Notes under the pieces: generated by a model | Seen by the model: only the letters and a program-made list of their open reading frames with translations | Databases searched by the model: none | What the model was told of the DNA's origin: nothing | Part shown: one piece after another, positions 53,124 through 64,000 of the stretch | Position numbering within the stretch: position 1 is the first letter of the stretch | How the letters are laid out: every line of letters starts with the position of its first letter | Position numbers and translations under genes: made by a program | Assembly: GCA_914767715.1 (NCBI GenBank) | Contig: OU612071.1 | Location: 15,310,948 to 15,374,947, forward strand | DNA from: Membranipora membranacea | Lineage: Eukaryota > Bryozoa > Gymnolaemata > Cheilostomatida > Membraniporidae | Direction of reading: 5' to 3' | DNA: 64,000 bases

Positions 53124-54300
53124 TTATCAACGGACTTTTTGAGTTCAGTTTCCTAGCATTTTTATGTGGCAGGCTGCTAGCTATTGATGTCAGAGTAGAT
53201 AGCGGGTGACCTTAGCCTCTCTTGACAATCTTTGTCGGATGGAGAGCGCTGACCCTAAATCTCCATCTCCCAACTGAAAATCCAAATAATAGGAAACCTC
53301 ACATCTGAATGACTGAATAGCTGAGCAAGAGACTGAGACAAATGCTTTATTTAGGGAATGCTTAGATGAATTATCTTTGCTGACCAACCGACAGAGTTAG
53401 GTCTGCTGCATGTTCTCACAGAATGGCCTCATTTACTGGTTTCAGTTCGGAGCAGCATGGTCTATGTGTATATTTGTGTTTGATGCTGCTGTCTCCACAT
53501 AGGTCCATAGTAGTAGTAGTATAGTAGTCTTAATTAATCATTTTCTATATGAAGCAAATGAAAAAGAAGCCCTTCGCAATCAGACCACAGTTCAGAACTT
53601 AGGTTGACTGAGACGCCACATGGTTGTTATAAATGTTGTTCACTGCGAAATCAGACTAGATTACATGAGCATTAGAACCATACCTCTTTTTCTTTGTTGG
53701 ATCTAGAAATTCAGCAAGTATAAATCTAACACAGTGATCTTGTGCATGTTGGCACACTTTTCAATCTGATCAAAACCTACCCAGCAATGGTTAAATGAAT
53801 TGTAAGTCTTCACCATCAAGTGAAGCACACTCTGCACCTAAAGTTACATAATACCTAGCCTTTTCCATTCACTCTTAATATTATGTAAAAAGAAATATTG
53901 AGCTGTTACTAAATTTTGCACCAGTATGAATAGAGAGTCAATCATCATCTCTATTCAATTCATCATGAAGCCCGTTGCTGGGATCAGAAGCTAATGCAGT
54001 GAATTGTATTACCTGAAATCTTATTGAAAAGAATTAAAGGTTTTCAAACCGTCCCTCATTTAACGCAAAATGAACTGAGGCCACTTTTACTGAGCATTTA
54101 TTAATACTTGCTAATCTGTGATTTTCTCTTGTTCTAAGACAGGTAGAGATTCATAGATTTTGACGTTATAAAACTCAGCTGTGTCTGCTAAAGCCAAGTT
54201 TAATTTGTCTCCCTCAAATTAACACAGCATGGATATACAAGCAGCCTTTATTTCAATTCTTCATTTTTCTCTTACAGTTTATGTTTTTCTTACTCTACAG
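53124..54300. other. Intergenic upstream of the VMO-I-like gene
   Basis: No gene seen; a 5' untranslated exon of the VMO-I-like gene should lie in or before this stretch. Confidence 0.35.
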
Positions 54301-54311
54301 TGAAGTCAAAC

Positions 54312-54559
54312 ATGTTGGTAAGAAGAGTTTTGATCGCCTGTATTGTAAATGTTGGTTATGTAGCATGCTCTCAAAGGGGTGACTATGTGCATACCATTAA
54401 ACCTTACACCAAAACCAACTGGGGAGGTTGGGGAGAGATCGAGTGGTGCCCTGAAGGTACCTTCGCTCAAACGGTCAGTTTGAAAATCGAGCCATTCCAA
54501 GGAGGTGGAATTCTAGGGGAGGATGATACTTCATTAAACTCCATTGCACTTAAATGCAG
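54312..54559 (+). CDS. VMO-I-like secreted protein, first coding exon
   Basis: The exon is preceded by a CTTACTCTACAG acceptor and ends GCAG/GTGAGG. It encodes a signal peptide ([20 protein letters not shown]), then [20 protein letters not shown] and the glycine-rich [15 protein letters not shown]. This is the first of the three beta-prism repeats of vitelline membrane outer layer protein I, which carry the WGxW...CPxG and DDT.LN.I.L.C signatures. Later exons were not found downstream in this window, so the gene is either spread over long introns or truncated. Confidence 0.75.
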
Positions 54560-54561
54560 GT

Positions 54562-55447
54562 GAGGAATAAACTGTGTGATCGACTCACTAATGAACCTAG
54601 ACAGAACACCATATACAGCTGAAGTCAGGCACTTAATTGTGGGCGCCATAGCTAAATTGGTTGGTGTATAAGCAATGATGCTATTATCAATTTATTGTCC
54701 ACAATCAAGTTTTTTTGTTCGTAACTCGATCGATTTTGATCAGATTTTGTGTTTGAATATTGTATGCAATCAGCAGCATCTCCTTGTCAACTTGATGTTA
54801 TTTCTAGTCTATGACTGAACATAAATTTCTGTAGTACCACCAGAATAGCGTTGTACATAGTTTTGAAAGTAGAAGTATTTAAATCGCAGAGTCAACACAG
54901 TCCTACGAGTCAGGAGAGAATTACACTTATGGAAGTGAATTTCTCTCTTAATAACTAAATGGAAATACTTCAGACCCTAATGAACAGCAATATAAACAGC
55001 GAACATATCATTTACAATTCCTTATTGTATAATTTCAACCTTGTGGTAATGCTAATGATTAAATAACATTCGTCTTTGTCAATAGCATTATGGGGGGGAA
55101 GAAAAAAGGAATTTCAAACCAGAGCTAATTTTTTTGTTGATGAAATAGCTGTTTGATTAGTTTTTTGTGTCAAATCTATAGCAGACAGAAGTAGTTTCAT
55201 TACAGGATAGGGATTCAGTGAAGGCAGGACAGTGTTTTTTCTCTGGGGGAAGATACATGATTTTCATTACGTCGTCACAACCTAGTTTTACAACTGGTAA
55301 CCACCACTTTAAAAAAATTCTTGTTTACTCGATTAAAATTTCAGATTTCTGAATAAAAACATTACTTTATAAAATAAAAGATGAATAAATCATGAAAAAA
55401 GTATTTTAATTTACCAGGAATACATGTTCAGAATAACACATAGACAA
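54562..55447. other. Intron or intergenic sequence, no exon recognised
   Basis: No further VMO-I repeat was found by eye. Confidence 0.35.
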
Positions 55448-56985
55448 GTCATTTCAAGAAGATATCATTGGATTGCTCATCTGCTGGGGAACACAGTGGT
55501 TACTTTCTTTAGTAAACAAGGAAAATATCTATTAACATATCGAAAGCTTTATGGAAAACAGTTAAAAAATGATATAAGCTGCTGCCCTGCTGCTGGCTTA
55601 TGTATGCAATTATTCCACTTACATTGGGGCAAAAAAATACACAGTTTGTGAGTGTGTCCTGAAAATCTGAGGTCTGTAGCTTAAAAATTGCTTATGCCAG
55701 CTACAAAATATGCTTTCTCTAAAGCATCACAAATCAGTAAAATAATGTGTAGGCACATTTTATTTTGAGCAGCAGCATGGGTTCGAATGGTCTGACACCA
55801 CAAACTTTTATATCATTGGATTGCTCATCTTCTGAGGAACACAGTGGTTATTTTCTTTAGTAAACAAGGAAAATATCTACCAACATATCGAAAGCTTTAT
55901 GGAAAACAGTTAAAAAATTATATTAATTGCTGCCCTGCTGCCGGCTTATGTATGAAATTATTCCACTTTCATGGTGGGCAAAGAAATACACAACTTGTCA
56001 GTGTGTCCTGAAAATCTGAGGTCTGTAGCTCAATATTTGCTTATGCCAGCTACAAAATAAGCTTTTTCTAAAGCATCACAAATCAGTAAAATAATGTGTA
56101 GCCAAATTTTCTTTTGAGCAGCAGCATCACTTCTAAAGGTCTGACTGCACAAATTTTTATATCATTGGATTGCTCATCTCTCGAGGAACATAGTGTTAAT
56201 GTTTTTAGTAAAAAAGGAAAACATCTGCCAACATTTCGAGAGCTTTAGTGAAAACAGTTTAACAATGATAAAATTGCTGCCCTGCTGCCAGCATATGTAT
56301 GCAACTACTCCATTTTCATGGCAGGCATATTTTGAGAATGATCTGAAAATCTGACGTCTGTAGCTCGACAACTTATTTTGTTTGCAACAAAAAAGGATTC
56401 CTCTTTACAATCATTATGATTTATAGCCATATTGAGAGTATAAAAAATTTGGCACCGAACCCAGAGCTCTGTGTTGACGAAATAGAGAATTATCCACCGA
56501 GCTACACAGACATGTTGTATCAAATTAAGAGTGTCTAGCTTAAAATCAGTGGAGCATGAATTCTGTAATACAATAATTACATTACATTACTGATGATGAA
56601 TACACACACAATCAGCATATTTGTGCACAGCTAAATCATCGCAAATCAATAAAATAATGTAAAAGCACATTTTCTTTTGAGCAGCAGCATGGCTTCAAAT
56701 GGTCTGACACCACAAATTTTTATACCATCGGATTGCTCATCTTCTGATGAACATAGTGGTTATTTTCTTTAGTAAACAAGGAAAATATCTACCAACATAA
56801 TGAAAGCTTTACGGAAAACGGTTAAAAAATGATATAAATTGCTGCCCTGCTGCCGGCTTATATATGCAATTATTCTACTTTCATGGGGGGCAAAGAAATA
56901 CACAGTTTGTGAGTGTGTCCTGAAAATTTGAAGTCTGTAGCTTGATAACTTTTTATGCCAGCCACAAAAGAACTTTATTGCTTTA
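55448..56985. repeat. About 350-bp repeat in four diverged copies
   Basis: Blocks starting TATCATTGGATTGCTCATCT at about 55448, 55812, 56159 and 56726 share AAAGCTTTATGGAAAACAG and GCTGCCCTGCTGCCGGCTTA. Spacing is irregular because a tRNA-like sequence interrupts the third copy. Confidence 0.85.
56452..56518 (-). repeat. tRNA-derived SINE-like sequence
   Basis: On the minus strand TAGCTCGGTGGATAA (A-box-like) and GGGTTCGGTGCC (B-box-like) are spaced as in a pol III promoter, with no complete tRNA fold. Typical of a tRNA-derived SINE head. Confidence 0.5.
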
Positions 56986-57059
56986 TAATTTATATGATTT
57001 TTGGCCTTTTCGAGATGTGGAGATAACTCGGGTTCACAAAAGTACCTTATATGCCCTGA

Positions 57060-57235
57060 GTTGATTGATTGATTGACTTTATTTCTATCGCTAACATGAT
57101 ATATGTTGTGAAAAAAGGTGTTAAATACTGATGTCCATGATATTAAAAGTGATAACAGTGTAGCATACATGGCTTAAAATAGGAGTAAAAAGTCACTGAG
57201 GCTGGAAGTCATTCAACAAAAATTATTATACAAGT
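57060..57235. repeat. Dispersed repeat with (GATT)n end, copy 1
   Basis: GATTGATTGATTGACTTTATTTC and about 170 bp onward match 61940-62122 at roughly 92%. A short tandem tail at one end suggests a 3' LINE end or SINE on the minus strand. Confidence 0.75.
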
Positions 57236-57239
57236 ATAT

Positions 57240-59850
57240 TTAGCATGATTGCTGCCTGGCGTAAAAAAGAATCTCTGCCCTATGTGCTTCCGTATTTAAT
57301 AGTACGATATCGTCCAGATGGGCACTTTTCAAGAAAGTCATTCATAAAATGTTTGTCATCATGAATATATTGTAGTAGCAAGGTTTTAGTTTTGAAAATT
57401 TTTAGGGATAGAGAGGCAGAATATGATGAGACAAAAAAGGTCCCTCTGGAGCTCACATTTGTATGGTCCGCTTGCGGCTAGCTAGCCGAAACAGTAGTCA
57501 CAGTGGAACTCTAAAATAGTGGTAGGTATGCAGGTCCGCTGAGACTATAATTATGATTGTACACCTGTTAGATAGCTGGTGAAATCAGTATTATGCTTTT
57601 CGAAATTTCCTGTGTAGCACTCATTTCTGTTTCACAAAAGTCTCAATTAATTTTAGAGTAGATTCAGGGAATAAGACTAAGAGTTAGAACACTTATGATT
57701 CCCAATTTAAGGTTGACTGGTGATATGCTCTACAAACGAAGGTATCAATTGGTCCTCTGAAACAAGGGCTATATTCTGCTCTGTTGTGCCATCCTCACCA
57801 ATCACTTTTTAATCCCAACATTTTCTATTTCAAGTGAGCACGGAGCAAATTGGGGATGGTACAAATCCCATGAAATCAAGCCTTTGTGGCCAATTTTCTA
57901 TACTTGTTGCTCATCAATTTCTTTTAAAGGTTTGCACTAAATAAAATCGCCTCAGCTGGTGTTTTCAGTACCAAAATATTTCATCAGTCATGAAAGGAAA
58001 AATAGATTTCTAACTAAGTAAAATTGAGGTAATACCAAGCAGATTTGGATGGTACAAACTAATTTAAAACATACCTTTGTCATATCACTATTTCAGCATC
58101 AAGCATCAGGCAGCCATAATAGGCGAAATGCTATTTTGGTCTATTTCATTCTCAAGGACCCTGGAGAGAAGCATGTGGTACCATGGTAATGAAAGTTGGT
58201 AATTCACTCAACATCTTGATATTATACCAAAAACTGACCAATGTATATATAAATCTGATTGCAGAGTTTGAATAGCCCAACTCACAAGGTGAGCACAGGA
58301 CAGACCTTTGAAATCTAAAAAAAACAGCAATTTTTGGTATTTTCGGCAGCGTTTATTGCTGCCTATTGCCTATTAATATCATTACTGTTGCGATCGCCTC
58401 AAAAAACTACCCTAGAATCCACTCTTAGAATTTATCCATCCAATTTCGCAAATGAAGTTGCGCTTCTAGCCACATATTTGGTAGGCTCCCACTGGACTAT
58501 ATTTCCTTTGGTTTTTAGGATTGATAGTATTTTTTGTTGTAATCTTTGGTGTCTTTGCTTGGATCCATAATATGTAATAATAATATATATATATGTAGTT
58601 GGTAAAAAGTTACAATATGAATTCTCAGTATGAAATATGATAGTAGTTTGCACTATCTGTTTGCCGCTACGTGGCTGATTGGTTTCTGGCTGAGTCATGT
58701 TATTTTTATGCATAATAACATGTAGCAACTACTGAGGATCAAGTTACTACATTCACATCCAGATTTTGGTACATTCTTTTTTTTCCGATGGTGAAGTCGC
58801 CTTAAATTCATTGAAAAAATTCGAATTCATGCTCATTCACATGAATCTTCACCACAATATATCAAAACTATAAAACAAAGTTCGCGCCAACTTGCTCACA
58901 AACTGAGATATGCCAGAAACACTATCCAAGCTTACTCTACCACTTTACTCTGTCTCGGACATAGAGACTTTGTGTGGCGAAGTGTCGCCAAAATGAAATG
59001 CGGAGTTGTCGCTCATGATGAAAAATGTTCGGTTTTGTCAAGCCGTGATGGGTTGAAAGACTATTTTTCATACCGATGATGCATTATTACATGAAGGAAT
59101 GACTGAGGAGCACCTTACTACATGTATATCTAACTTTATGAATGGCTAACAGAGTGATAATGTTTTGTTGCTGATCATCATATACTTCCTGTCGCCCCCT
59201 TCACGTCATAATTATTCAAAGGAGATGGGAACACACTGCTTGTTGGCTTCTAAAAGAATGAAGAGGCCACTATATAGAAGAACATTTTACAGTTTCTTTA
59301 CTATCATTTACTCTGAAATTGTCTTACTGTATTTGTAACAGATCGCTTACTGCATTTGTATGTATGTCTTACTTATATAGTAAGATTCAAAAACATATAA
59401 TATACTGATCATCATATTGCTTGGAAAATGTCCAGGTGGGAAAATGAAAATGTGAGAAATCTTTGAGGTGAAAAATGCCAGAGTGGGAAGTCATCTAGGT
59501 GGATGGGGAATGGCTTGGTGGGAAAAAATCCTGGTTGGTTAAGGGCTTGGTGGGATAATGGGAGGTTGGAAAATAGCTTGGTCGAAAAATGACTATGGGA
59601 AATCGGGCATATCCAATAATCTTGGCAATTGACGCCTATTTCATTTAGTTTTTCTTGTATAGAAATTTCCAAACTCAGACAATAAGTCTTTGATTTCATA
59701 TACTCTATTTGGGTTTAGCTCGGTTGCAAACCAACTTGAAGCATCTAATTTATACTGTTCAGTTTTGTACAAAAACACTGAAGTGAACAATCGCATGTGT
59801 GAGGAGTTTGTGAGATTGTTAGCATGACTAGACAGTTGGTTATTTGGGAT
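57240..59850. other. Intergenic, no confident gene
   Basis: A degenerate short repeat (GGTGGGAAAAT-like) occupies 59420-59600. No exon could be supported. Confidence 0.4.
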
Positions 59851-59959
59851 GAATATTTATTATGGTTCTCTCAACGATACATCAATATACAAAGATAATA
59901 GAACAATATTCATATCATCAAGTTCTTGTTTGATGTTAGACCATAGGTTAGGTATGGAG

Positions 59960-61494
59960 CTAAATTGCTTGCTTCTCACAAATGGAAGGCAACTTCCATG
60001 AACATGGAGCATCATACCATTCATACAAGTTATCATGATTGATAAGAAGACAATCTTCATCTACTTGATAATGATTTGGTTCTCCCTTTTTCCATGCAGT
60101 ATATGAGCTAACTTTTGATTTGAGGAGCCCATCCCACATCCATATTCTTCCGTCTGCAAAAGAATTACCTCCAATCCATGTTCCATTCCATTTAAGGCCA
60201 ATTTCAGAAGGTTCTGCAATAGCAACAATAACATGAATAAAGGATATTGTAAAATTTATATTAGTTATGATACTAAATAGAGTGAAGCAGAATAAAACAA
60301 AAAATTTATAGGTCTCTGAGGGTCTTTCAACTTACCAGCAATAAGCATAATTTAACTACCACTAAAACCACCCTAGAGGGCCAAGATAAAATGGAAAGTT
60401 TTTGATAGCTAGACGCTTGTGTGGACAGGTTTGGAAGGGTGTGCAATAGAAACAATATGTTGAATAAAGGATATTGAACGATTAATTCTAGTTTGTTGAT
60501 ACCAAATATGAAGAAAGGAACCGAAGAAAGGTGTCTGGGGTTCTATCAAGTTATCAGCATTGAGCTTGATGAACAACCATTGAAATCACCCAAGGAGGCC
60601 AAAAAGAATTTTTAGAAATTGAAAACTCTTCAGCTTTTGATAGCTACCCGCTGGATATATGAGAGACAGATTGTCTGTCCTTTTGAAGAATCACCTGTTT
60701 TGATGTTGCTATTGTCAACATAAGAGGCTGATGTTACAGGCTTCAAAAGAAAACTACGAACCTTAATTTGACACGAATTTATCATCTTTGAACTTACCTT
60801 TTGGTGAAACATTTGAAATGAGAATATAATTTAAACAGTTTTTCACAAAAATTGCACCGATATTGTATATTATTATATCTTCGTTTGCAACTTACTATCT
60901 TGGACCACAATCCATTTCAGAAAGAAGTTCTTAGTTTCTATCTCAGCGGTGGCTAGCTCTCCACCCAATTCACGGCAGGCTTCCTGTGCATCTGCATAGC
61001 TCAGTAAGTCCTTATTGTACTTCAGACATGTATCTGAACAGCTATAGTGGTACAATCCTTCCGGGCAACGGGCCGCAGTGCATAGTCCTATTATTGACAC
61101 TAAGAGGGTTAGCTGTACAATTTGGCTTAGAAAAAAAGGTATGTTTACCAACCATAAGATTGGCTGCAATCAATTTTGTTTTCATCAGATATACCATGTA
61201 ACTTTGAATTTGGGACTGCTTCAATTTGTTGAAAAGAAGTGAGTGAATTTACGTGACAGCAGAATGCCGTTGAAACAACTCGACTCAATGAAAAGTAATA
61301 CGTCATTCATTTTGCTTGACCAAAATATGAAAATGACACAATAATCATAATGTTCGGAATATTTTACCAGCGGCAATAAACTTATGCAGTGGATGTTATC
61401 TGATCATGTTCAGATTCAGAATTACACAAAACAACTTACCAGTGAAAGAAATGGCCGCAACGGCAACGAACAGAGTAACTCTGATGGAATTCAT
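59960..61494 (-). CDS. C-type lectin, secreted, three exons, intact
   Basis: Exons 61440-61494, 60896-61087 and 59960-60213 join in frame (501 nt, 166 aa). The signal peptide is MNSIRVTLFVAVAAISFTG. The C-type lectin domain is long-form, with an extra N-terminal Cys pair (RCPEGLYHYSCSDTCLKY), then AQEACRELGGELA, TWIGGNSFADGRIWMWDG, the Ca2+-site EPN (WKKGEPNHYQ), CLLI and a WYDAPCSW/ICEK close. EPN predicts mannose- or GlcNAc-type sugar binding; WYD replaces the usual WND. Such single-domain lectins act in innate recognition in invertebrates. The TATA box lies at 61558-61566. The second intron holds two diverged copies of an about 240-bp block. Confidence 0.9.
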
Positions 61495-61557
61495 GATCAA
61501 CCAACTGTTGACTTGTAACTGGTATCTCATAGTGTAGGAATACACGACAACATACAC

Positions 61558-61566
61558 TTTTATACT
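61558..61566 (-). promoter_or_regulatory. TATA box of the C-type lectin gene
   Basis: GTATAAAAG on the minus strand, about 65 bp upstream of the ATG. Confidence 0.7.
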
Positions 61567-61569
61567 GCA

Positions 61570-61939
61570 TTTGTGGCTGAAATACTATCAGCGTAGTTCT
61601 GATTGGTTGGCTGACTAGTTGAATGATTGATTTAAAGGTTAGTTCCGCCGTTCAGTTCCAAATATTCAGTTACACTGCTCTTGTTAATACATTATCACTC
61701 GCTGTTAGCAGGTGGTTGGGGCGGAATCAGTGGGTTGTCATGTGAGGGCATCTGATAATGATCACACTGCAAATAACATTCCCATGCACTTTTACTGTGG
61801 TAAATCAGCAAACAAGTGAGAGTCCTTAGGTCAAACTTTCCTCATATAAACTATGCCTATGGCATAACATGACGTTTAAGGTTTTCAGGTTCATAAGTTT
61901 CTCACTTTGACAATTTACTAAATATTATCTGATATTCTG
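61570..61939. other. Upstream region of the C-type lectin gene
   Basis: No further feature recognised. Confidence 0.35.
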
Positions 61940-62122
61940 GATTGATTGATTGATTGATTGAGTTTATTCCTATCACTGACATGATATATGTTGTGAAAAA
62001 ACGTGTTCAATACTGATGTCCACGATATTAAAAATGATAACAGTGTAGCATACATGGCTTAAAATAGGAGTAAAAAGTCTCTGAGGCTGGAAATCATTTA
62101 ACAAAAATTACTATACAAGTTG
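61940..62122. repeat. Dispersed repeat with (GATT)n end, copy 2
   Basis: Same orientation and content as 57060-57235. Confidence 0.75.
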
Positions 62123-62454
62123 ATCTAACTGGATCAAACTGGATCAAACTTAATCTATCTGGATCGTCCATCTTTGTTTCTTGTTACAGTTTTGTTTGAT
62201 AATGAAGCAAAAAGTATACAATGGATTGATTTACCATTTATTTTAAGGGAAAATATGGATAAACAAATTTCCAATTATATGTCTACTTTTCATTGCCATG
62301 AGCCCTAATTGTGTTTCATCCTTGTCATTGCAATACATCAGAAAAAACAACATAATTGATGCGGTTACACAGCAGAAAAAACTTCAGCTAGATCTAACAG
62401 AATTGTGTTTTACAACAGGTAAACTTTGCGGCGTTCAATGCAGTATCATCAGAA

Positions 62455-62508
62455 TGATACCCTTAATCATCCTCAACTTGGGTCTGTATTCCGCATATGG
62501 CTGTTCCA
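62455..62508 (+). CDS. Possible signal-peptide exon
   Basis: ATGATACCCTTAATCATCCT and onward encode MIPLIILNLGLYSAYGCS, a signal-peptide-like stretch ending CCAG/GTGTGC. No partner exon was identified. Confidence 0.2.
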
Positions 62509-62883
62509 GGTGTGCAAACCTTTGGGTCATCCCATGAACCCCAAGAACTTGTGTCGCTAACCAATATTCGACATTTCACAAGCTCCTTTGCAGCATTCAT
62601 ATCTCTGCATGCAAACTTGTAGTTGACAGCTCGAAAGAAGGTAATGTATTGGATGAATTATGAATTAATTGTAATAATATGCCAACAATAATATCATATC
62701 GCATCACAATCAATATGTGTTTTTTTGTACATCTTATGACCTGGTTTTTTCCAAGGAAAATCGAATATATGTGTTTGAAAACAGCAACTAGGTTGGTCTG
62801 AGGCAAAGAAGAAATTGTCTACAAACTGGCGATAAATTGGTGGTAAACTGGTGATAAACTACAATGGCAAAAAATAACTAACA

Positions 62884-63226
62884 ATAGCAACTTTCTGCGG
62901 TGATAGCTCAACTAGAGAGAATATTTTCATCACCATCTCTGAGGGTAGTCGCTACCATGATAAACCGACAATAACAATTTTCTGCGGTGATAGCTCAACC
63001 AGAGAGAATGTTTTCATCACCATCTCTGAGGGTAGTCGCTACCATGATAAACCGACAATAACAATTTTCTGCGTTGATAGCTCAACCAGAGAAAATGTTT
63101 GCATCACCATCTCTGAGGGTAGTCGCTACCATGATAAACCGACAATAACAATTTTCTGCGGTGATAGCTCAACCAGAGAAAATGTTTGCATCACCATCTC
63201 TGAGGGTAGTCGCTACCATGATAAAA
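62884..63226. repeat. About 87-bp tandem repeat, four copies
   Basis: Unit includes GGTGATAGCTCAACCAGAGA and ATCTCTGAGGGTAGTCGCTA. Copies differ at few positions. Confidence 0.92.
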
Positions 63227-63229
63227 GCA

Positions 63230-64000
63230 TATACAGAGATCTTAGTATTACTAAAGTTTTTTTTGAGAGATCTAAGCGAACGTTTCCAACTGCATGCAAG
63301 TAACTGGGCTTGATCCATGGAAAAGAAGCTAGGGTGGTGAAAGTTGCTGACGTTTTTAAACGTGACAAAAAAAAATGAGACACACAACATCATCTTCCTT
63401 CAAACCTCATTTTGAACAAGAGGTGATGGTACAATCCATAAGTCCATAAATCCATATCCATATCTAAATCCATAAATCCATAATCTTATAAATATTAATG
63501 ATTTTACATTATAGTTGAATTTTAAGGTGTTGGGATTTTATTGTGAAACGAACGTTGAGTTTAAAAGTACACAGAATTCTTAACAGCCTATCTTTGAGAC
63601 CCTTCTGTGGGTTATATAATGATTCATAATTCAAGCGATGGCTTTCAGTGCTAAACTAAATAGAACCCTGAACTAAATATAAAAGCCCTCTCGCTCATCA
63701 GAGTAGACTCGGAGCAAGCTAACTACACCCTGTTGTGTACACGGCCCAGTCCGTTTCTCACACAGGTTGCCTATGAATGCCAATGCCAACAAAATTAACA
63801 TTCTGACTGGCTAATCTTGATAATGACTTCATGGGTCAACAACTTGGATAACAACAATACATCCAATTATGCTTGAACTCAGCTGCTTGGCTGAGATGTT
63901 GATGTCCAGTAAAAGGTAAACAATTGGCAAATAGACACTGAGAATCTTGTTCAATGATCAATAAGCTAATCTCATTGAAAGTGATCAGGCAGATTAAAGT
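63230..64000. other. Intergenic, short CCATAAAT-type repeat only
   Basis: A run of TCCATAAATCCATA variants lies at 63435-63485. Nothing else recognised. Confidence 0.4.

Overview
The window is nuclear DNA of an animal, most likely a non-vertebrate metazoan. Genes have GT-AG introns and TATA promoters, the DNA is AT-rich, and it is full of metazoan transposon families: Polinton/Maverick, Ty3/gypsy with an envelope gene, Ty1/copia, hAT, LINE, a tRNA-type SINE and fold-back repeats. Two recognisable host genes, a C-type lectin and a VMO-I-like secreted protein, fit this. Species cannot be named from the sequence.

Layout. (1) 1-9.8 kb: a Polinton-type protein-primed DNA polymerase B runs off the left edge on the minus strand with an unbroken frame. 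Just upstream on the same strand lie compact, TATA-driven, spliced genes: a 10-exon nuclear-looking acidic protein with a SUMO-interaction-like VIDLT motif, a 68-aa zinc-ribbon protein whose leader holds a long (CA)n tract, putative 3' exons of an unknown gene, and a RING protein interleaved on the opposite strand with a small LRRNT-type membrane protein. (2) 10.0-22.3 kb: a Ty3/gypsy-like element (minus) with the unusual order gag, RNase H-like, envelope, protease, RT/RNase H, integrase, followed on its upstream side by tandem repeats; I found no LTRs. (3) 22.4-25.7 kb: fragments of another Ty3 element and a broken Ty1/copia element. (4) 26.4-41.25 kb: a decayed Polinton of about 14.8 kb with terminal inverted repeats, carrying polB, an OB-fold-like protein, adenain-like protease, capsid proteins, a pX-like protein, integrase, packaging ATPase and Polinton proteins of unknown role. 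(5) 41.3-45.6 kb: more small compact genes, including a tail-anchored protein with weak Bcl-2-like features, a spliced 47-aa protein and a RING-H2 protein. (6) 46-64 kb: mostly repeat-rich intergenic DNA, with a LINE fragment, a hAT element, minisatellites, a fold-back element, a VMO-I exon and an intact three-exon C-type lectin.

How the parts relate. The Polinton modules form a virus-like set: protein-primed polymerase, retrovirus-like integrase, packaging ATPase, maturation protease and capsid proteins. In the 26-41 kb copy nearly every replication gene is broken. The polymerase at the left edge is open throughout the visible part and is therefore younger or still selected. The compact gene clusters at 2.1-9.8 kb and 42.6-44.7 kb share near-identical TATA boxes (GGTATAAAAGG type), very short leaders, small introns and RING or zinc-ribbon products. 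The left cluster abuts a live-looking polB on the same strand, so the best hypothesis is that these are accessory genes of a large Polinton or adintovirus-like element rather than ordinary host genes. This is inference and was not tested by any search.

All exon structures were read by eye from splice consensus and frame continuity; no expression or homology search was possible.
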